A DNA stretch of 9,279 nt. Origin: JAZDLM01 sp043801895 (GTDB lineage Bacteria > Patescibacteriota > Kazan-3B-28). The DNA is taken from positions 1 through 9,279 of the forward strand of contig JAZDLM010000012.1 of NCBI GenBank assembly GCA_043801895.1, written 5' to 3'. Every line of letters starts with the position of its first letter. Within the stretch, counting starts at the first letter, position 1. This document shows positions 5,247 to 9,279 of the stretch, in pieces. The notes beneath the pieces are model-generated. The model saw only the letters and a list, made by a program, of their open reading frames with translations, had not been told where the DNA came from and did not search any database. The position numbers and the translations under genes were made by a program.

Positions 5247-6959
5247 TTACTCCAAAACCGCTTTAATCCGACGAACCCCGGCGCTGCTGCTTTCTTCTTT
5301 GACGATCTTGAATCGTCCTAATTCCTGGCTCGATTGAATGTGGGGGCCACCGCAAAGTTCTCGGCTGATAACCGCACCCGTGGCGTCGGTAATGGTATAA
5401 ACATCAACCATCGCGGGATATTTTTCCTTGAAGAACGCCAGTGCGCCTTGGTCGATCGCTTGTTGATAAGGGAGAGTGGCTTTCTCTACCACAAACCCTG
5501 CTTGGATTTTTTGGTTCACCCAATTTTCAATCTGGCTAATCTCCTCTGAAGTTAGCTTGCGCGGAAAAGCGAAATCGAAGCGCGCCCGTTCTAGATTAAT
5601 ATCCGACCCTGCTTGATGAACCGTTTTGCCCAAGATAGTCCGCAGAGCAGTATGTAATAAATGAGTGGCAGTGTGTAGCTGGGTAATCTTTTGTTTGTCA
5701 TCATCGCTAACGGTAGCCCCCGCCGAGAGTCCATGCCCGCCGAACTTCCCTTCCAGCCCGGCCCGGGAGATTTCCTGATGTTTGGCAAATTCAGCATCAA
5801 ACTCGGTTTCATCCACGGCTATTTTCTCTTTGATAAAATCGATCGGCAAACCGTAGGAGGCAAAGAGCTTAAACGCTTCGGGGCCAGAGAGTTGAGTCGC
5901 TCCCCCGACAATCAATTTATTAAGTTCTTTAGCCCCAACATCGATAGTCCGGCTAAATTTGTCAGCTTCCTCGCGAGCAATTTGTTTAATAAATGACTGC
6001 TCTTGAAGCAAGTCGGGGTAGATGGTTTGGAATATACCGATGACAACATCGATTAAATCCTCCAAAATCGCTCCGCTGCTCTGAAGATGGAGCAGAACCC
6101 GACGAAGAATCCGTCGCAATACATAGCCTTCTTCTTTATTGGAGGGAAGAATGTGATCGGACAGCAGAAAAACCACCCCGCGAATATGATCAGCGACGAT
6201 CCTTTGCGACTTAGCGGGCAGAAAGGTGAGTCGTTGCATGATGGGGGCAAGAACATCCGTCTCGAATAAATTGCCCAGGCTGTTAACCGCCACTAATAGC
6301 CGCTCGAAACCTCCGCCCATATCTACGCCTTTAGCGGGGAGGGGGGTTAACAAGCCATCGGCATGACGATAATACTCGTTGAAAACCTCGTTCCAGACCT
6401 CCACGCCATCAACATAAAACTCAATATTCGGACCACATGGACCCTCGTTGCCGGTCGGCCCCCAAAAGTTATCTTTTGCTCCGCCGCCAATAATTTTTGA
6501 CAATCCGTCGAGCTGCTCTAAAATTGCTTGCGAATCGGTATCCGCGGGAGCATCTGGCCGATCGCCATTATAGTAGGTAGCGTAGATCCGCGTCCCATCA
6601 ATCCCCAGCCAATCAGAACTGGTTAAAAACTCCCAAGCATAATTAATGGCCTCGGACTTGAAATAGCCACCAAAAGAGAAATGCCCCAGCATCTCGAAGA
6701 ATGTCAGGTGAGTGTCGTCGCCGACTTTATCGATATCGGCGGTGCGAAAACATTTTTGGATCGACACCACATCTTTGACACCAAAGTCAGCAATGGGATC
6801 CTTGGTCCCCACAAAATATGGCTTGAACTGCTGCATCCCGGCAGTAGTTAATAGAACCGAGGAGTCATCTTTAGGAAGCAGGGAAGATGAGGACACTAGT
6901 TTGTGCCCCTTGGCTTCAAAAAAGCTGACGAATTTGGCTCGAAGTTCCCGATGGGTCAT
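5247..6959 (-). CDS. alaS: Alanyl-tRNA synthetase, minimal form
   Basis: The enzyme charges tRNA-Ala with alanine. The class II catalytic domain is complete: TTAGMQQFKPYF (38-49), CFRTADID (70-77), THLTFFEMLGHFSFG (83-97), FWGPTGNEGPCGP (165-177), and motif 3 GGGFERLL (215-222). The helical tRNA-recognition part follows to about 400. The editing domain that clears Ser/Gly-tRNA keeps its zinc ligands H429, H433, C536 and H540. At 570 residues it is far shorter than the usual 870-880. The C-Ala and coiled-coil region is absent after SAGVRRIKAVLE. The beta-barrel subdomain before the editing core, with its FYxExGGQxGD motif, also appears missing, since the editing HxxxH comes only about 200 residues after motif 3. 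Key residues are intact, so it is probably functional. It heads a four-gene operon. No Shine-Dalgarno sequence is visible before the ATG, and no clear promoter lies in the foldback region upstream. Confidence 0.97.
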   Translation of the reverse strand: MTHRELRAKFVSFFEAKGHKLVSSSSLLPKDDSSVLLTTAGMQQFKPYFVGTKDPIADFGVKDVVSIQKCFRTADIDKVGDDTHLTFFEMLGHFSFGGYFKSEAINYAWEFLTSSDWLGIDGTRIYATYYNGDRPDAPADTDSQAILEQLDGLSKIIGGGAKDNFWGPTGNEGPCGPNIEFYVDGVEVWNEVFNEYYRHADGLLTPLPAKGVDMGGGFERLLVAVNSLGNLFETDVLAPIMQRLTFLPAKSQRIVADHIRGVVFLLSDHILPSNKEEGYVLRRILRRVLLHLQSSGAILEDLIDVVIGIFQTIYPDLLQEQSFIKQIAREEADKFSRTIDVGAKELNKLIVGGATQLSGPEAFKLFASYGLPIDFIKEKIAVDETEFDAEFAKHQEISRAGLEGKFGGHGLSAGATVSDDDKQKITQLHTATHLLHTALRTILGKTVHQAGSDINLERARFDFAFPRKLTSEEISQIENWVNQKIQAGFVVEKATLPYQQAIDQGALAFFKEKYPAMVDVYTITDATGAVISRELCGGPHIQSSQELGRFKIVKEESSSAGVRRIKAVLE

Positions 6960-6963
6960 AAAG

Positions 6964-7112
6964 TAGGGGCTAAGGATTAGGGGATAGGGGTCAAGGGAGT
7001 AAGAGATGGGAAAACACTTATAAATATACCTGAAAAGGCGGCCCTTGAGCCGTTTTGGCCTAGTTTGAAATGAATTATTTAGCCCTAACCCCTAGCCCCT
7101 AACTCCTAACCC
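6964..7112. repeat. Foldback element with G-rich telomere-like arms upstream of alaS
   Basis: The left arm (6964-6997) contains G-runs at 6966-6969, 6980-6983, 6987-6990 and 6995-6997 spaced by TA-rich bases. The right arm (7083-7112) is the reverse: C-runs at 7083-7085, 7089-7092, 7096-7099 and 7110-7112. Read on the minus strand, the right arm has GGGG-CTA-GGGG-TTA-GGG units closely matching the left arm. The arms are thus an imperfect inverted repeat of roughly 26-30 bp separated by about 85 bp. The spacer holds a small hairpin CGGC/GCCG (7039-7042 with 7049-7052) inside AAAA/TTTT. Each arm has four G-runs on its own G-rich strand and could form a G-quadruplex. No transposase or coding frame is seen. 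Confidence 0.7.
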
Positions 7113-7126
7113 ATATGTAAAAATCC

Positions 7127-7155
7127 TTTACAGGAGCGGGTTTTTGCGGTATAAT
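7127..7155 (+). promoter_or_regulatory. Strong sigma70-type promoter for the 58-aa gene
   Basis: TTTACA (7127-7132), a 17-bp spacer and a perfect TATAAT (7150-7155) give a near-consensus promoter. Transcription is expected to start near 7162, just past the right arm of the foldback element. Confidence 0.85.
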
Positions 7156-7161
7156 AGAAAG

Positions 7162-7248
7162 ATTGGTCAGTTGAGACCGATTTCCCTTGCCGCTGGGTTC
7201 GCGGGGCCCGTACCTTCTCGAAGAAGGTGGATACTAAGGAGCAAAACG
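7162..7248 (+). other. Structured 5' leader of the 58-aa gene
   Basis: The predicted leader of about 87 nt begins with a hairpin ATTGGTC/GACCGAT (7162-7168 with 7175-7181) right at its 5' end. It has a second perfect hairpin ACCTTCT-CGA-AGAAGGT (7212-7228) shortly before the ribosome-binding site, with a G/C-rich stretch between them. The folds may stabilise the transcript or modulate translation. I do not recognise a known riboswitch class. Confidence 0.45.
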
Positions 7249-7425
7249 ATGACCTACAGCTACAGTGGAGTCGCCTTTGTCGGTGCATTCGTCTTACTTC
7301 TGCTGATCTTCGGGGCGTGCCTCATCTTCGTGGCCATGAACCCTGCTCCGGCCGCCGAGGAGACGACCACCCGTCAGCCAACCCTCACCCTCACCGAAGC
7401 TCTCGCCCTGTCTCAGGGCAACTAG
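7249..7425 (+). CDS. Membrane microprotein, 58 aa, unknown function
   Basis: The ATG at 7249 is preceded by an ideal AAGGAG (7236-7241) with 7-nt spacing; earlier in-frame starts lie in the promoter or leader and are excluded. The product has a short polar N terminus (MTYSYSG), one hydrophobic segment at about 8-30 rich in Leu, Phe and Val, and a Pro/Ala/Thr-rich tail (NPAPAAEETTTRQPTLTLTE) of about 28 residues. Cys24 sits inside the hydrophobic run after FGA. This is a poor lipobox, because more hydrophobic residues follow. The simplest reading is a single-pass membrane protein, with the tail on either side of the membrane. It is a stand-alone transcription unit with strong promoter, structured leader and hairpin terminator, so high expression is likely. 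Codons end mostly in C or G, unlike the iscS gene next to it. No homologue is recognised. Confidence 0.75.
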   Translation: MTYSYSGVAFVGAFVLLLLIFGACLIFVAMNPAPAAEETTTRQPTLTLTEALALSQGN

Positions 7426-7446
7426 CTCCGATGAGCCGCCTTCGAC

Positions 7447-7478
7447 AGAGGCTCGCACGGTGCGAGCCTCTTCTATTT
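7447..7478 (+). terminator. Intrinsic terminator of the 58-aa gene
   Basis: An 11-bp perfect stem AGAGGCTCGCA/TGCGAGCCTCT (7447-7457 with 7461-7471) with a 3-nt loop is followed by a broken T-rich tail (TCTATTT). The stem is strong but the tail imperfect, so some readthrough into the cysteine desulfurase gene, 26 bp after the stem, is plausible. That gene shows no promoter of its own. Confidence 0.75.
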
Positions 7479-7496
7479 ATGTAATATGGAAGGGCT

Positions 7497-8633
7497 ATGC
7501 CCAAACCTATTTATCTGGACTACGCAGCCACCGCCCCTATGCGACCGGAGGTGATTACCGCCATGAAACCGTTCTGGCGGGAGAATTTCGGTAATCCGGC
7601 TAGTATCCATAGTTTTGGCCGGGAGGCATTAAACGTTGTTGATGCCGCCCGCCGCCAAGTCGCTGGGCTGCTTAATTGCCAGTCTCAAGAGATAATTTTT
7701 ACTAGCGGCGGGACGGAGTCGGACAATTTGGCCATTCAAGGAGTCGCTCGGCGTTTCCCCGAATGCCATATCATCACCTCGGCCATTGAACACAAAGCGG
7801 TCTTGGAAACTTGCCGGCAACTAGAGCGCCAGGGCTATTTGGTTACCTATATCCGACCGAATGAGTCGGGGGTGGTGGCGGCCGAACAGGTAGTTAAGGC
7901 GATCACTCCACGAACCGCATTAGTATCTATCATTTATGCCAACAACGAGGTGGGGACTATCCAGCCCATCCGGGAAATTGGTTTGCAGCTCAAAAAGATC
8001 AATCAGACCCGGAAACAATCCATCTATTTTCATACCGATGCGGTGCAGGCGGCAAATTACCTAGAACTGAATACCGCTATTCTGCATGTCGACCTGCTGA
8101 CTGTATCGGCACATAAACTCGGCGGACCAAAAGGAATCGGCTTATTGTTTGTAAAAGATGGGGCACCAATCGAGCCGATCGTATACGGTGGTGGACAAGA
8201 GCAGGGCTTACGCTCGGGGACTCTCAACGCTGCGGGAATCGTTGGCCTAGCCGCCGCTTTAACTAGTGCGCAAGCCCAGCGCGAGAAGGAAACTCGCCGA
8301 CTACGGGCGTGGCAGGACCGGGCGATAAAAAAAGTAGGCAAACTGAGAAATATCCACATCAACGGCTCGCTGACCGATCGACTGCCGAACAACATTAATT
8401 TTAGCGTCAACGGCAAAACTAGTGACGAGCTAGTTATTGGTTTCGACCGTCACGGCATCGCGGTGTCGGCTGCGTCCGCCTGCGCGGCAGGAAGTATTGA
8501 GCCGTCGTATGTGTTAAAAGCAATGGGCTTAAGCGATAGTATCGCTCGATCGAGTGTGCGAATTACTTTGGGCTATCAGACCGCAAATAAAGAAATTAAT
8601 CGGCTAATTAAAGTTTTATCTGGTCTGATTTAG
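7497..8633 (+). CDS. iscS: Cysteine desulfurase, IscS/NifS type
   Basis: This is a PLP enzyme that takes sulfur from L-cysteine, forming alanine and an enzyme persulfide for thiolated tRNA bases or Fe-S clusters. The 378 residues are typical for class I desulfurases. Visible marks are YLDYAATAPM at 6-15, the TSGGTESDN phosphate-binding loop at 69-77, H99 in AIEHKAV, YANNEVGTIQP at 147-157, D181 in HTDAVQ, the PLP lysine K207 in SAHKLGGPKG, RSGTLN at 239-244, and the catalytic C329 in SACAAGSIEPSYVLKAMG. All expected catalytic residues are present. No scaffold (iscU), mnmA or other Fe-S genes lie in the window, so the acceptor is unknown; sulfur for tRNA 2-thiouridine is the likeliest need in a reduced genome. 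GGAAGGG lies only 2 nt before the ATG, which is close for a ribosome-binding site. The gene converges with the small basic gene across a shared terminator. Confidence 0.97.
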   Translation: MPKPIYLDYAATAPMRPEVITAMKPFWRENFGNPASIHSFGREALNVVDAARRQVAGLLNCQSQEIIFTSGGTESDNLAIQGVARRFPECHIITSAIEHKAVLETCRQLERQGYLVTYIRPNESGVVAAEQVVKAITPRTALVSIIYANNEVGTIQPIREIGLQLKKINQTRKQSIYFHTDAVQAANYLELNTAILHVDLLTVSAHKLGGPKGIGLLFVKDGAPIEPIVYGGGQEQGLRSGTLNAAGIVGLAAALTSAQAQREKETRRLRAWQDRAIKKVGKLRNIHINGSLTDRLPNNINFSVNGKTSDELVIGFDRHGIAVSAASACAAGSIEPSYVLKAMGLSDSIARSSVRITLGYQTANKEINRLIKVLSGLI

Positions 8634-8654
8634 CCGCTCCGGAAGCAATAAAAT

Positions 8655-8687
8655 AAAAAACACTTCTCCCCCAGAGAAGTGTTTTTT
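8655..8687. terminator. Bidirectional terminator between convergent genes
   Basis: A perfect 8-bp stem CACTTCTC/GAGAAGTG (8661-8668 with 8674-8681), loop of 5 nt, is flanked by six A residues on the left and six T residues on the right. It can therefore stop both the iscS transcript (plus) and the small basic gene (minus). Confidence 0.92.
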
Positions 8688-8715
8688 ATAAAGACTTTCA
8701 AAAGAAGTCCGGAAC

Positions 8716-8832
8716 CTAGCGACGTTTGCGACGCTTGGCAACTTTCCTCTTCGGAGCAGCCTTCTTCTTGGCGACCTTTCTCCTTTTTTTAGGAGCGGCC
8801 TTCTTCGCGGCTTTGCGTCTGCGTACTGCCAT
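8716..8832 (-). CDS. Hyperbasic 38-aa protein, histone-H1-like composition
   Basis: The protein is only 38 residues: 13 Lys, 10 Arg, 9 Ala, 3 Val, 2 Pro and the initiator Met. It contains no acidic or aromatic residue. Two imperfect tandem copies of a KKAAPK..RKVAK unit (residues 10-22 and 23-33) are followed by an Arg/Lys end. It has a plausible gene frame: ATG at 8832 with GGGGGA 9 bp upstream, candidate promoters upstream and a strong terminator 28 bp downstream. The composition resembles bacterial histone-H1-like proteins (Hc1/AlgP-type Lys-Ala-Pro repeats), which bind DNA non-specifically. A ribosome-associated basic peptide such as bTHX is an alternative, given its place next to L25, though it does not look like bTHX. 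The clean single-gene unit argues against a chance frame. Binding to nucleic acid is inferred from charge only. Confidence 0.82.
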   Translation of the reverse strand: MAVRRRKAAKKAAPKKRRKVAKKKAAPKRKVAKRRKRR

Positions 8833-8907
8833 TGAAGTTTCCCCCGCAAATTTAGGTTAATATAACCAACAATTTAAAACTCAACCATTTCGACCGTTTC
8901 TACTTAA

Positions 8908-8935
8908 ATTGTAGTTGCACCACGCGCAAATGCAA
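8908..8935 (-). promoter_or_regulatory. Candidate promoter for the 38-aa basic gene
   Basis: On the minus strand TTGCAT (8930-8935) and TACAAT (8908-8913) are separated by 16 bp, predicting a start near 8901 and a 69-nt leader. A second possibility is TTGAGT (8879-8884) and TATTAA (8857-8862), also 16 bp apart, with a short leader. The latter -10 overlaps the small dyad GGTTA-ATA-TAACC (8855-8867). The sequence does not show which one is used. Confidence 0.5.
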
Positions 8936-8977
8936 TACAAAAATTAAAAAATTGCGCGTGGCATGTCGCGCGCAACT
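8913..8977. repeat. Three-part inverted repeat set with competing pairings
   Basis: Segment A (8913-8929) contains CCACGCGCAA (8920-8929). Segment B, TTGCGCGTGG (8952-8961), is its perfect 10-bp complement. Segment C, CGCGCAACT (8969-8977), can pair with B through CGCGCAA/TTGCGCG, and its GCAACT end is also complementary to AGTTGC at the start of A. B can thus pair with A or with C. The B-C hairpin is the L25 terminator; segment A fills the spacer of the candidate basic-gene promoter. Confidence 0.6.
8946..8975 (-). terminator. Intrinsic terminator after ribosomal protein L25
   Basis: On the minus strand a 7-bp stem TTGCGCG/CGCGCAA (8975-8969 with 8958-8952) with a 10-nt loop is followed immediately by six T residues (8951-8946) and a further A/T-rich stretch. 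It lies 33 bp past the L25 stop codon. On the plus strand the same stem is followed by CTCTTTTTT, so weak action there is possible. Confidence 0.75.
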
Positions 8978-9008
8978 CTTTTTTGGTTAATTGTTGTGCG
9001 GCGTGGGA

Positions 9009-9279
9009 TTATTCGGCGCTTTTTTCTACTTCTTCTTCGCCTTCTTCAGTTTTAGCCGTAGTCACCTCTACTCCCTCCACGGCTTCAGCTTCACTTACCG
9101 GCGCAGCAGCTTCCACTTCTTCTTCGCGAGGCGGAGTAGCAACTACCACAGACTCTTCCGCGTCATCTAATATTTCGACTCCGGCAACGACCGCCAAATC
9201 TTTCACTGCGATCACATCGTCAAGATTTTTCAGCACACTTAAGTCAACTTTAATTTCGTGAGGGAGGTCGCGCGGCAAA
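9009..9279 (-). CDS. rplY: Ribosomal protein L25 (TL5/CTC family), C-terminal part
   Basis: Only the last 89-90 codons are inside the window; the gene continues past the right edge, and the TTG at its visible beginning is an internal Leu codon, not a start. The fragment has the C-terminal beta-domain pattern of the long (CTC-type) L25 proteins: PRDLPHEIKVDLSVLKNLDD, then a GVEIL turn and VVATPPREEE. L25 binds 5S rRNA in the large ribosomal subunit; the C-terminal domain is absent in the short E. coli form. After PPR comes an acidic Glu/Ala/Val-rich tail of about 38 residues that looks disordered and is common but variable in this family. The intrinsic terminator at 8946-8975 ends the unit. 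Confidence 0.9.
   Translation of the reverse strand, partial: LPRDLPHEIKVDLSVLKNLDDVIAVKDLAVVAGVEILDDAEESVVVATPPREEEVEAAAPVSEAEAVEGVEVTTAKTEEGEEEVEKSAE

Noticed and set aside
7249..7425. Lipoprotein reading of the 58-aa protein with Cys24 as lipidation site
   Set aside because: The residue at -3 is Phe and the hydrophobic run continues past the Cys, so it looks like a membrane helix rather than a cleaved lipoprotein signal.
8983..9261. Plus-strand Ser/Thr-rich 92-codon frame
   Set aside because: It is the shadow of the Glu/Ala-rich tail of L25 on the other strand.
1..9279. CRISPR array, insertion sequence or integron
   Set aside because: No regularly spaced direct repeats, transposase or integrase motifs were seen on either strand.

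Overview
The window looks like a piece of a bacterial chromosome from the Candidate Phyla Radiation (Patescibacteria) or a similarly reduced lineage. This rests on four things. The alanyl-tRNA synthetase is very short. An actin-like FtsA/PilM-type ATPase is paired with a single-pass membrane protein that has a baseplate-J-like exterior part. The genes are small and compact. Several tiny lineage-type proteins have no recognisable family. The genetic code appears standard, because ruvX ends on TGA just after its conserved domain. The taxonomic call is inference; no rRNA or other phylogenetic marker is present.

Layout. At the left edge lies a truncated tRNA-Arg(TCT) on the minus strand. Next comes a divergent pair: a small HELLHE-motif putative metalloprotein (minus) and a cysteine-containing protein of unknown function (plus). 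They share a roughly 110-bp control region with two good sigma70-type promoters and two copies of a palindromic motif. The plus gene ends in a strong terminator. It is followed by an unexplained structured stretch (1274-1375), then tRNA-Gly(TCC) with an encoded CCA, then an HU-family nucleoid protein.

The centre is a minus-strand operon read alaS - actin-like ATPase - J-like membrane protein - ruvX, with junctions of 9 bp, 1 bp and a 4-bp overlap. The alaS...ruvX linkage is also known from Firmicutes. Here an actin-like ATPase and a membrane protein sit between them and may form a cytoplasm-to-surface complex. Upstream of alaS is a foldback element with G-rich, telomere-like arms.

The right part is read mostly on the plus strand. 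First comes a self-contained transcription unit for a 58-residue membrane microprotein with a strong promoter, structured leader, ideal ribosome-binding site and hairpin terminator. Then comes an IscS/NifS cysteine desulfurase. A bidirectional terminator separates it from a convergent 38-residue protein that is 61% Lys+Arg. Beyond that are its promoter region, a set of competing inverted repeats that includes the L25 terminator, and the C-terminal part of ribosomal protein L25, which runs off the right edge.

Together these are mainly translation and information-processing genes (tRNAs, AlaRS, L25, a sulfur donor for tRNA modification, HU, RuvX) plus a candidate envelope or division module. 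Three very small, independently controlled proteins of unknown role are the least explained part.
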